Position numbers and translations under genes: made by a program
Shown here: piece after piece, positions 48,877 to 59,712 of the stretch
Numbering within the stretch: the first letter of the stretch is position 1
Layout of the letters: the number at the start of each line of letters is the position of its first letter
Origin: Chalara sp. BL73
Taxonomy: Eukaryota; Ascomycota; Leotiomycetes; Helotiales
Assembly (NCBI GenBank): GCA_918026815.1
Contig: CAKJVC010000187.1
Coordinates: 157,067-221,066, forward strand
DNA length: 64,000 nucleotides
Direction of reading: 5' to 3'
Notes under the pieces: generated by a model
What the model was told of the DNA's origin: nothing
The model's database searches: none
Seen by the model: the letters and a program-made list of their open reading frames with translations, nothing else

Positions 48877-50242
48877 ATGGAGGAGGGCGGCCCCGGACCC
48901 AGTGCTAGTATTGAGGAGTTTCGTGAGGTGTTGAAGGGGAGTAGGAGGGTTCTTGCGCTATGTGGCGCGGGGTTGAGTGCTGTGAGTTTTCTTTCTTAGG
49001 TATGATATCTTGAAGTGATTCTCTTCCGGCGCTACATAATCTCCATGCACATCACAGGGGAGCTTGCAAAGTGTGATAGCAACCTTCAAGTACAACTTTC
49101 GAGTTTAAGATATTATGCTAATGATTTGTATCAGTCCTCGGGGCTAGACACATTTCGTGGTGCTGGCGGGCTGTGGAAGAACCACGAAGCTGTAACACTG
49201 TCTAGCGTCGAAGGTTTCAAACGTGATCCCGGGCTCGTGTGGCTCTTTTACAGCTACAGAAGACATAAATCTCTCTTGGCTCATCCGAATCCAGGGCATT
49301 ATGCTCTCGCGGCGTTGAGTAGGAAGATGGAAGGGTTCTGGACAATCAGCCAGAATGTTGACGGTATGTGTGCACTCTCTGGGGAGCCTTGATTTGAGAA
49401 CGGATGGTTCTAGCAGATCACAGCTATTATGAACGGAGAAAGCTGATGGGTAAATAGGGTTATCGCAAAGAGCCGGCCATCCACCAGAGCAGCTGAAATC
49501 TATCCATGGTTCATTGTATGATATGAAGTGTTCCAACGTGAATTGTACTTATATCGATAAAAACAACTATACAGACCCCATTCACCCGATCCTCGAGATA
49601 ACCTCCGAAGATGACCCTCGATTGGCGAGCTCAAAGAACTCGGTGAAGGCGTTGGCTGCCTACTTGGACCCTAATGTTAAGACTACGACTATTGAGCAGG
49701 AGGACTTGCCAAAGTATGTCCATTTACTAGTTTCTCATACCGGAGAGGAGGGCAAGAGGAAGGGCTATGCTGATGAAGAGTAGATGCCCAAAGTGTAACG
49801 AGGGGTTGCTTCGGCCAGGCATTGTTTTTTTCGGGGAAGCTCTTCCTGAGGAGCCTCTCAACGAAGTCGATAAATGGATCGAAGAGGGCAAAGTCGACAT
49901 TGCCCTTATCATTGGGACAACAGCTAAAGTGTATCCAGCCGCAGGTGCGTGGCTTATTCTCTTTCATTCCCTTGCTTCCTAGGTGGTCTATATTCTGAGA
50001 ATAGCGATTGATTGATGATAGGCTACATCGCCCAAGCACGAGCGCGCGGCGCAAGAGTAGCCGTTGTGAACACGGTAGGTAGCGATCTCGGAGCTGTAGG
50101 TAGTCTTCGCAATGAGGACTTTCTGTTTGAGGGGGATGCTGCCGAAATTTTGCCGGAGCTATTCAAACCCCTGATCGGGGAGCTGGCAGAGACTGCGCGA
50201 GAGGAAATCGATCATGACATAAGCTCAGCTGAAAGAAATTGA
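48877..50242 (+). CDS. NAD-dependent protein deacylase, class III (SIRT5-like) sirtuin
   Basis: Five exons fit: 48877-48981, 49135-49363, 49458-49713, 49784-49944 and 50022-50242, giving 323 residues. The Rossmann NAD site reads LCGAGLSASSGLDTFRGAGG. WLFYSYRR carries the Tyr-x-x-Arg pair that selects acidic acyl groups in SIRT5. Also present are ISQNVDGLSQRAGH, the catalytic IHGSL, two zinc Cys pairs (CSNVNC, CPKC), RPGIVFFGEALP, IIGTTAKVYPAAG and VNTVGSDLG. In SIRT5-type enzymes this architecture goes with desuccinylase or demalonylase activity; for this protein that is inference. No mitochondrial presequence is seen at the chosen start (MEEGGPGPSAS), so it may be cytosolic or nuclear. Confidence 0.93.
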
Positions 50243-51379
50243 AGAATCAGCCAGAATGGTTGCGGACGCTGAAATTTTGAGAGTCGGGTAGCTGTTGTGC
50301 CTCCATTTCTTTGGTCAGTGCATTGGGTTGCCCTGATAAAGCAGTTGATGAAGTTTCAGCCAGCACATTCCATTTTCCGGCAATATTACTGTAGAGTCTG
50401 CACTATGAGCTCATTGGGCCAATGTATAAACATCTTTGTTGCGTTGCCAGATTTCTAGATCTGAGGTTGAAAAGGCCGCTCCGTATCAAATTAACATTGT
50501 GCAAAATGTCAAAGTACTTAAGGCCCTTGTTTCGCCTTGCTTGTTAATATTGTAGGCTTGTATAATGCATTATGGCATTGACTTTATGCTCCAGATTTTA
50601 TGGCTCGAAGTCTAGTGTGGCTTTCCTTTTCTGACATTCAGGAGCTAGGTAATTTGCTGCGCACTTACATACTAGTTGAATGACTCTAAAATATTGGTGA
50701 GCCGTACACATTATCAATTGCGTTTATGCACACATTGCTAGAATATGAATGTTGGTCTGCGTTGAAAAATAGCTGCTTGTCGGCAGTAGGCTCCATGGAA
50801 GGTAGGATGAAAGATTGAGCGTGGTAGTAATATTTTCGTTGATCTTTTGTGGTACATTACGGACAGCATTGCACCGGGGCCCAAGTTCAATCCACTTTAA
50901 GAAAAAGCTCCAAGTTACGCAAATAAAAATACGGTTTAAGGAAAGCTTCACTTACTGAAAACCAAGCTTTATCGGATATCGACTCTTGCGTTCCACCTCT
51001 TTGAAAGAAGAATAACGTAGCGATGTCTATCACCACTACCGAACGTCAAGTAAAGCCTACCAGACGTATACTATCATTCGAGCCCAGGTTTCAAATGAGC
51101 TGAGCTCGTTCGTCCGTAAAAACTTCAACAAAACGTGGTTGGCGTTTCGCCGACTCCCTCCAAGGACTTGCAACATGCCACGGCGCTCTACTGATTTGCC
51201 ATCCGCCCAAATGAAAAATAATATTGTGCCAATGCACTCCCCGGTATTTCCTTACTACATGTAAGCAATGGGGCTTCTTCGACTAGATGAGGATGGAATT
51301 TGCCTTGGTGCTTTTGCTCCGCCGCAGACCACCTTGATTATTAGGATTAGGATGGAGGAGAGTTTAGGTACACCAGCAG
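50243..51379. other. Gene-free spacer
   Basis: About 1.1 kb downstream of the sirtuin. I see AT-rich sequence and short motif-free frames only. Confidence 0.5.
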
Positions 51380-51847
51380 ACGTTGAAAGTTGACAACGCA
51401 TGCTCCTCCTCTGGACCATCCAAATACAGTCCAGGCACCGACATTGCCGCGCCCACGTTTCAACAGCTATTAGATTCGTAGTAGACCGAGAAAGGGGAGA
51501 AACCCTTGCGAATGGGAACGAAAAGAGGTTACTTCTCAAGCTCGTGATCGGTGGTTAGGTCCACAACAGCCAGCAGGACTCGAAGAATATCTCGAGGCTT
51601 GTGTTGAAGCTTATTTGTGTGCCGATCCTCAGACCCTCGCTGTTGGAGAGTACGATTGGGATGGTACTCCTGGGGTTAATCTGCGGGACTGGATATTAAC
51701 CGGGAGTATGTTGAGGCGAGAGCGTCCATTTGGAGGGTTTTGGCTGTGAAGAAAGGCGAGAAATATTGTAATTCGGTGTATGAGCCCCCACCTAATGGGA
51801 GGTATGGCCTTATGAAAAAGCTGAAGGACGTGAGGGGAAACTTTTGA
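51380..51847 (+). pseudogene. Frame-broken coding relic, unknown family
   Basis: Three consecutive plus-strand pieces read like one protein in three frames. TAIRFVVDRERGETLANGN comes before about 51540. DRWLGPQQPAGLEEYLEACV and the following AYLCADPQTLAVGEYDWDG through GVNLRDWI run to about 51690. NREYVEARASIWRVLAVKK and NSVYEPPPNGRYGLMKKL run to the TGA at 51845. The junctions have no GT-AG pair that would join them, so indels are the simpler explanation. I found no ATG or N-terminus. The family is not recognised. Confidence 0.5.
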
Positions 51848-54052
51848 AAAAGAGGTACCTAGACACTGGAACTTACTAGACGCGAAAGCACGAACAAGGG
51901 AAGCACCGGCCTGAAGGAAATTTCCTTACAGAAAACACTGTACAGCACAATATAGGCAAAGAACGCAGGTGCGGAAACCCCCATCACTTCCTAACAACGC
52001 CGTGCTTTGGGACTAACAAAGCTTTTCATCCCGAGCAGCTATGGAAGAGATATCCTTTCCTTTGGATTTTGATTTCTTTCCCCTAGGCGCACCTGCTGGG
52101 ATGAATGTCGGTAGGGGAAGGATAAAGGTAAATAATATATGGGTTTAGAAGTTCCTGGTTTTTATGGAATCTGCACATATCATGAGAGCAATAGCTGGGG
52201 AGGTCTTTTTCAAACGACTGATAGCGATGTAAAGACAAATCAAGAAAACACACTACCGAGAGAATATTGAGCAAGTCGTGCTTAATCTATGGAGCAGATA
52301 ACAAACTGCCGGTAGTTTTCGGCTCCATGAAAAACTCAAATCATGTCGGGAAAAAGGATTACGAGTACAGCATCCGTTATGTCGACTGGGAGGAGACGAC
52401 CAAATAATGGCTCATGGTGAAGCAGCATCGGCCCCAATAAGCTGATGTTTTTTTTTGTGCCATGAGGGTCTCCTCTCCCTTATCAGTTATTAAATGTGAG
52501 ATATTTCTGCCGTGGTGAGGCATTTGGGGCAATATATTTCACGCATCAGATAAGCTTCCGATGGATCTACGCCGAGAACAACAACGGTAGAGAAGATATA
52601 TATCCCAAGGAAAATAAATTGATATTGATATAGATAGATATATAGATAGACATTATTACATCACATAGTTGCTTAGTTAGCCATCATAATTACTTACTCT
52701 TGGCTTCACCCTTCCGCTTCCCCACATCGGCTCTCCACACCACGTGTAGAATCTGTTTTCTTCTCTTCCCCTCCAAACTGGACTTTTGGGGAAAATGGCG
52801 CTGACCCGAGATGCCACCCGAAACCTCCTCTTGGCGCGGGCTCCCGGCTCTTCCCCCCTTCTCGCGGCTTGCGGGGCAATTGTGCCCGACCCTTGCTCAA
52901 CCCATAGCACATGCTAAAAAAATTGAAAAGCAAACCCCCTTGTTGCAATTCAATGCACATAGAAAAACTATGGTGGCCCCCCCAAAGATACCCGAACACT
53001 ACAGTTACAGTGTAGATAATGCATGTTCAACTGTGGAGGGCTCAGCTCCGATCCAAAGAGAAAAAAAATATAACAAAATAACCTTGACACCCGAGGCAAA
53101 AAGCCGGGTTGAGTTTCAATATGGTATCATCAATGGGTAAAGGCTCTGGCAGCATGACGGAATGCTGCCTTGACCTGTCTTGGGGATAGAGCGGCGTTCT
53201 ACTTAGCATTAAACAATCATCCCTGGCCCCCAATTTCCTCCCCGTATCCTGCTTCTTTACAAGTCACGGAGTGGATATGCTGATGGACGAGAACGGTTAT
53301 GTTTCTGTCTGTTGTTGCAGCGCAGCCACCACCACTAGGCCAATACGAATAGTCGAGGCTGGTTGCCTGTACATGTATGAGGAAGAGTGTTTGAAATCTC
53401 ACCTTGACTGGCCAATCCACGGTTGGCTAAATAAATCAAAACAAGGGCTCTCCGCACAGTCAGGTTCAGCCTTTGAGAGGATATGTTGTAGGTAGGTGTA
53501 GGGTAGGGAGTAGTAATAAACGAGAAAAGAAGTTCCTGGATCCAAATTCAATTCACTACCACCACCACGACCCCTCCACTCCCCTCCCCCAGAACCGTTA
53601 TTTGCATTTGCCTACCCTACGTACCCTGATGACGGGGGCTTTTCCACTCCTTGCGCCCACTTATTATTCGAGTGCTGTTTAATTCGCATTAAGCACCTTT
53701 GATTGCCCAAACGATAATAACACGGAAGGGTGGTGGTTGCTGGCAACCCGACTTTTTCCCGGTGTTGTCGCCCAAAATCATGGTTCGAGCGAATAAGCGG
53801 ACGCTATTTCAGCTTCCCATCGTGAACCACCAAAATCATCTCCACTTAAACCTCACTATTCCTCGGACTAGACTTTGCAACCAGAAGAGACTTTGCCGAG
53901 CCATGTCGTTTCCAAAGAATACAAGAAAGCCCAATCTCCCGGATCTTGTCCATCGACCAAACTCTCCATATTCAGATCCCAGCCAAATTGGCCCCAAATC
54001 ACAACTACTCGCAGCAGGTACTTCCAATTATCACTCGACCAGCCTACGCAAC
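51848..54052. other. Spacer with PCK1 promoter and leader
   Basis: The left part is gene-free and includes GATA-type tandem sequence at about 52619-52651. The stretch 52700-53470 has stop-free frames on both strands but no motif. The last 400 bases are the likely PCK1 promoter and 5' leader. The frame entering the PCK1 start is open from about 53699, with in-frame ATGs at 53780 and 53902. Confidence 0.5.
52619..52651. repeat. GATA-rich simple repeat
   Basis: Imperfect tandem GATA/TAGA units with GATATT variants, in the spacer before PCK1. Confidence 0.75.
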
Positions 54053-56426
54053 AGTGAGTCTTTCCTTTAAGCTTCCGGCCTTCGCCCCCAAAGCTAATTG
54101 CTCCCAGTGGTGTCCAACAACCCCAGCGTCAACCGCACGAGTAAGCCAATTCCTCCTCAAACAGTCAAGACATACGATCGAAGATATTCTAAACATCATA
54201 AACAGGTTTGCATCCCGGCGGAGTCGTCCCCCAAGTAGAACATACCGAGCTCGAGAACGAACTTCATGAGAAAGCACATATCGATTATGACCGTGTGGCA
54301 ATTGTATGTATGCCTATGGCGCACTGCTATGCTTGTGCTCATCTGTCTCGCAGATTCCCAATCCCTCTGTCGCCGCCCTCTACGAAGATGCCCTTGTCTA
54401 TGAGACCGGTTCTGCCATCACATCAAGCGGTGCCTTGACTGCATATTCAGGAGCAAAGACTGGACGATCGCCTTTAGATAAACGTATAGTGAAGGAGGCT
54501 GGATCAGAAAATGATATCTGGGTAAGACATCTTCAGGCATATTGCGTGCGTCAATCAATGCTAACATCTGCTCTAGTGGGGTCCCGTCAACAAGCCCATG
54601 ACACCTGATGTAAGTCTACTACGATAGCATTTTACTTTTTTTTGTTTTCCCCCCCCTACAGAGTCTGTTCAACATCCGCATCAACTGTTTGCGGCCTATG
54701 TAGACTTTGCCAAGCTGGCAAACACACAACTGCAGTGCCTCGCTTTCTCTCTGCATTCAGCTGAGGGATCCTCTCCTCCTCCCAGATATTTGGGTGGCCG
54801 TCACACTCCGTTTGCATACCCGTCCATTGAAATGCGGGGTATGCACGAGGGGTGTTAAATTATGTCATAGCGCCGCTTTCCCTCGGTCCACGATGCCCAC
54901 CAAAAAAGGATATCGCGCACGTGCTACCCGACTTCGACGCCACTCCCCTTCCCCCAGTTTTATTTCTTTCCTTTGGCTAGCCTTCACCAATCGAGAGAAA
55001 GTATTTACTAATGGTGATATTTTTAGGTCTGGAGAATCAATCGCGAACGTGCTATCGATTATCTCAACACAAGAAATCGTATCTACGTTGTTGATGGTTT
55101 TGCAGGATGGGATGAGAAATACCAGATCAAGGTCCGGGTTGTCTGTGCCCGTGCCTACCATGCGCTCTTCATGCGAAATATGCTTATTCGCCCTGAGCGA
55201 AAGGACCTCGAGCATTTCCACCCCGATTACACAATCTACAATGCCGGTTCATTCCCAGCAAACAGATATACCGAGGGTATGACCTCAGGAACCTCCGTTG
55301 CCATCAACTTTGCCGAGAAGGAGATGGTTATTCTAGGTACTGAGTATGCCGGAGAAATGAAGAAGGGTGTTTTTACTGTTCTCTTCTATGAGATGCCTGT
55401 TAAGCACAACGTTCTTACGCTGCACTCATCCGCCAACGAGGGCAAGAATGGCGACGTTACAGTCTTCTTCGGTTTGTCAGGAACTGGCAAGACCACTCTA
55501 TCTGCGGACCCCAACCGTTCCCTGATTGGCGATGACGAGCACTGCTGGAGCGACCGTGGTGTCTTCAATATTGAGGGTGGTTGCTACGCCAAGTGCATTG
55601 GTCTTTCTGGGGAGAAGGAACCAGATATCTACAACGCCATTAAGTTCGGATCCGTTCTTGAAAACGTTGTTTTCAACCCAGAAACCCGCCACGTCGATTA
55701 TGATGACGCAACCCTCACAGAAAACACTCGATGCGCATATCCTATCGAATACATTCCCAACGCAAAGATTCCTTGCCTATCAACCAACCACCCAAGCAAC
55801 ATTATCCTCCTTACCTGCGATGCGCGTGGTGTTCTCCCACCCATCTCCAAGCTTAACTCGGCGCAGACCATGTTCCATTTCATTTCTGGTTATACTTCAA
55901 AGATGGCTGGTACCGAAGATGGTGTTACCGAGCCCCAAGCTACCTTCTCCTCTTGCTTCGCTCAACCCTTCTTGGCATTACATCCTATGCGATATGCTAA
56001 GATGCTAGCTGAGAAGATTGAGAAGCACCAGGCGAACGCCTGGTTGTTGAACACTGGATGGGTCGGAGCTGGTGCTACCACTGGTGGCAAGCGTTGCCCG
56101 TAAGTTCTTTTGTTTATCACAATCTCGCATTGTATGCTGACCTTCATAGACTGAAATATACTCGCGCTATCCTTGACGCCATCCACTCGGGCGAACTCGC
56201 AAAGGTCGAATACGAGAACTATGAGACTTTCAACCTTGCCGTACCTAAGAGCTGCCCTGGTGTCCCCGCGGAACTATTGAACCCCAGCAATGCATGGAGC
56301 CAAGGCGAGGACAGCTTCAAGACCGAAGTAAAGAAACTTGGTGGTCTGTTCGCGGAGAACTTCAAGAAGTACGAAAGTGAGGCAACAGAAGAAGTTATTA
56401 AAGCCGGACCAGATGTGAAGGTATAG
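54053..56426 (+). CDS. PCK1: Phosphoenolpyruvate carboxykinase (ATP)
   Basis: PCK converts oxaloacetate and ATP to phosphoenolpyruvate, the key step of gluconeogenesis. Seven exons fit: 54053 (A of the start codon), 54108-54140, 54206-54303, 54354-54521, 54577-54609, 55027-56099 and 56150-56426, giving 560 residues. The start codon appears split: A closes a leader exon and TG opens the next, giving [19 protein letters not shown], the N-terminus I expect for this family. Core motifs include [42 protein letters not shown], the P-loop [13 protein letters not shown] (from about 260), [11 protein letters not shown] and [15 protein letters not shown]. The intron 54610-55026 is 417 nt, far longer than the others. 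The protein belongs to the ATP-dependent (fungal/bacterial) class. Confidence 0.96.
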
Positions 56427-57158
56427 ATCGGCGAGGCGGCTAGTTGCGATACATATTTGGGGCAATGAAAATTGCAAGGCGTTTATCAATTTGCTCTGTA
56501 GTCTGTAGTAGTACTCAGCGAGCGGCTCAAGTGCATAGGCATTTGTAAGACATGAATCAATAAATTGATCAGGATGAATTGCTTTTGTATGCTGGAGGGG
56601 AATCTGGCGAGCAAGTTTTTGAAAAGCCAAATGATATCGCCAATTCGAATTAGGTTCGATAAATTATGCTTGCAGACATTGAGATCGTAAGCCTCAAAGA
56701 TGATAATAAGATATGATCGGCTCTGGGGCTTGAAAGTGAAGATACTGTGGGATAAATGTCTCTTCAGCATAAGACCCGGTGACTTCAAAACCGGTTCAGC
56801 ATGTCTCAGTCCACAGCCCAGTCAGCCTAGTTTTTTGAGCTATCATAATCAAGTCCGAGGACACTCTCCCTCTAAAAAATATAATACTCAAGAAAAAGTC
56901 GATTTGAATAAGTTAATCATGAAATTCAAAATGCAAATTCATAGACTTTGGTCTAATTACGAAATGGAGAGTTCTTATTTGCCGCGGCCAACGCATCCAC
57001 ATGTTCCCACTCACGCTCCAAGACCGCCCAAGCGCAAAGATGGGGATGTTCCGTTCGACCACGAACAAAGCCAGCACCACCAGAAATAAGCAAATAGCAA
57101 CTGCATCCACTCCTGCATATGTATCGCCGACGCTGATAGGTGCCGTCAGTATCGCAGT
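56427..57158. other. Spacer between PCK1 and TCO89
   Basis: About 730 bases for the PCK1 3' end and TCO89 promoter. A stop-free frame around 57001-57258 overlaps the first TCO89 exon in another phase and has no motif. Confidence 0.5.
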
Positions 57159-58793
57159 ATGCCTTCTGAGCAGCAGAGACCAGGCGTTGTCGGCCAGAGA
57201 TCAACAAGCTCTGTTCATAGCCGTAAGTCAACTCAACCCAGGAAACTGCCATCATTAGACCTCAAGACATGTCGTGAGATCTGTTGGATCTGCTATCACG
57301 TTATCGGTGCGACAATTGCCGTGGCATAGACCTAGAAGGAGAGTTTGCTACCAAATCTCAACTGCTGACCTTCCATCTCGATTGCAGAACCAAACTCCCC
57401 ATCAACAAGCCCCGCAACACATACCTCGAAGAAGACCCAAAAGCACGTTGTCGGCGGAGGTAGTCGAATACACACAAGAGCGCCGTCTGGCAAAGGTCTA
57501 CCCAAGCTGACAAAGGGGCACGGGAATGAGGGGTCGCATACGGACCTAAAGAAGCTCACCAAAGGTGCTTCCACCACCACATTAAAGAAGAACTCATCGC
57601 ATGTTAGCCTGAAGCGCAATCGCTCAGCCGCAGACGTCAAAAATAGACCCAAATCATCAAACGGGCAGAAGGGGCCTGCATCGGTACATTTCGAGATTGG
57701 AGACCAGGAGGACGCGTGGGAAGAAGCAAGTTCTTCGGCGTCGCCAGCCCTGTCGCGATCGGCAAGCAGAACTGCAAGCCATTCAGCGTCTGGCAAATCG
57801 AGCACTAACAACTCGCGACCGCAATCGCCCATTGCTACGACTTCGAAACCACAAGGATCAGCGAATGGAGCAAATGCAAATGAAAGTGTGCGACCTATCG
57901 CGGACGGAAGGATTATCACAGAAAAGCTCTTGAAGCGCACGGCATCACATAATACTACAAAAATGTCGCTTGCGACCGCGACCCCGATTACACCTGCGGG
58001 CCATTCGCCAGACTCGCTGCATAAAAGCCAAAATACGCTGAGCGGTAGTAAAGAGGAAATTGTCTCACGCTTCGTCGGATCTTCCGGAACACCTAGCGAC
58101 GGCGCGGCATCCCCTTATCCTATACGCACTAAGCACGAGTCTAACGGCAATAACGAGGAAGTCAAACGCGCAAAGTCAATGGGAAATCTTGTGAGAAGGG
58201 ATACAGAGGATGATGACAGCGCATTAGCACCACGATCGAGGAAGAGCTCCACAAGCCATGCATATATCCCGCCCCAGCAGTCACGCACACAGCAGAAGCT
58301 GTGGTTGCAGCGCGCGAGCTCGAACATCGAACCGCAGCAGATGACGGCTCCCGCCCTCAACGGTTTAGGCTTACACCATAGTGGTCTGGGCATGGGCGTA
58401 CCGAGTTTGGTGGGTGCGGGATATGATGGTCGAGATCCACGGATCAAAGTCCAGCTGGAGCGGACGGGGCTAGAATATCTGGTGGTGAGAAGGCATCAGG
58501 ATCCTGTTGGCAAGGCGGTGAGGCGGTTAGAACAAATACCAGGACGAGAGAAGTGGAGGAGGATCCCCAAGGGGCAGAGTAGACGTGATGGTAGAGAGAG
58601 CAGAGATGGGGGTTTGAGCCAGAGTTTGAGGAGTGAACGGAGAGCGGGAAGGGAGCCTACGACGGCACGATCAAGCTTCGAGAGGAGCGGGGACGAGGAT
58701 GAGCGAGATCTTTCGAATACCGACGATGGTGTTAACACGATTTTGAGGAGTCTTTGGGAGAAGAGTTTTGATTTGAGCGCAAGTGCTGATTGA
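57159..58793 (+). CDS. TCO89: TORC1 subunit Tco89-like protein
   Basis: Tco89 is a fungal TORC1 component linked to the vacuolar membrane and nutrient signalling. Exons 57159-57222 and 57388-58793 give 489 residues. The start MPSEQQRPGVVGQRSTSSVH was found in a small first exon; the long second exon has no upstream ATG in frame. The protein is mostly disordered and Ser-rich, with conserved-looking islands. These are KHVVGGGSRIHTRAPSGKGL, SHVSLKRNRSAADVK, VHFEIGDQEDAWEEASSSAS, IITEKLLKRTASHN, EEIVSRFVGSSGTPS and QQKLWLQRASSNIE. These islands and their order are what I recall of filamentous-fungal TCO89-domain proteins. The C-terminal third is Arg-rich and acidic. Family assignment rests on pattern memory, not a search. 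Confidence 0.82.
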
Positions 58794-59712
58794 GCTCATT
58801 ATGAAGATTGTTACTGCGTTGGGTTGGCGTTTTGGAGGGGTTATGTATCAGGTATCCATGATACGGAATGGGATAAGAACTGGGGCCACGGCGCTCGAGT
58901 ATTATAGATTAAGGGATTACGACACAACCACAAATGCATTCTTTTCAAGTATGCTTCTGGGCACTCCTGGTGTTGGTATCGTGCTTGATCACTATGTGAG
59001 AGAGATCGGGGAACGTGCCTAAACAGATCAGTGTTACTCCAGAGGCTCTATTCCTGCATATATATCGCGAATTGTTTCTTATTTAAGGTAGTATGACAAT
59101 ATCAAGTTGTGACTTCCCTTTCGACGCTCTTGCCTTGTCTATGGTCTGCCAGCCCAGCTAGGGTAGGATGAAACCAACTGAAGTCCAGTGTGCTTTATCG
59201 CTCCAAGACATCATCACATCACAGTACAATTTCAATGTTTTTGTCATAAGCTCTCGTACCATCACCCTGCTTATGCTTATGTTAATGCGTGGGTTATTAT
59301 TTTGAGGCGTATTGCGATAGCTAGCACGGTCATCAACCCATTACTTGCCCAAGTGGACTATCAAATATTCCTCGCATGTTTTGAATGCTCTGGGCCCTTA
59401 CAGTGGCGATTTGTTCCGCATGCGGAGGGATGGACTCTAGCATCGCTGCACATACAATACACTTGGTCATGTTCGAGAGGTTCGACTCGCCGGAAAGGGC
59501 GTTGCACTTGAAAGAGAGGTCAACAACGAAGAATGCTGTTGACAAAGACTCTTTGATCAAGTGGTTCTTCAAGAAAGCGAGGCGCATTCCATATAACTCA
59601 AATATTCGTACAGTACCGAGCGGTATGTATGTGCTATATATTGTTACGAACATGATTGTTGCATGTTCCAGCAAGATTAGGATTTGAAAGGTAGTTTTTC
59701 GCTGAGTTAATC
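58794..59712. other. Spacer downstream of TCO89
   Basis: A stop-free plus-strand frame (58783-59022) begins inside the TCO89 stop region and would encode 79 residues without a motif, probably 3' UTR. Other frames on both strands up to 59712 are motif-free. No gene is supported. Confidence 0.45.

Noticed and set aside
48341..48934. 197-codon frame before the sirtuin
   Set aside because: No motif; it ends inside the sirtuin first exon in a different phase. More likely leader and promoter sequence.
52811..53140. 109-codon plus-strand frame with overlapping minus-strand frames
   Set aside because: Low-complexity composition, frames open on both strands, and no recognisable domain; probably chance in GC-rich spacer.
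58783..59022. 79-codon frame overlapping the TCO89 stop
   Set aside because: It lies in the expected 3' UTR and shows no family resemblance, though its composition is not absurd.
59475..59500. Second B-box-like GGTTCGACTCG
   Set aside because: Flanking bases do not pair as a T stem and no A box precedes it.
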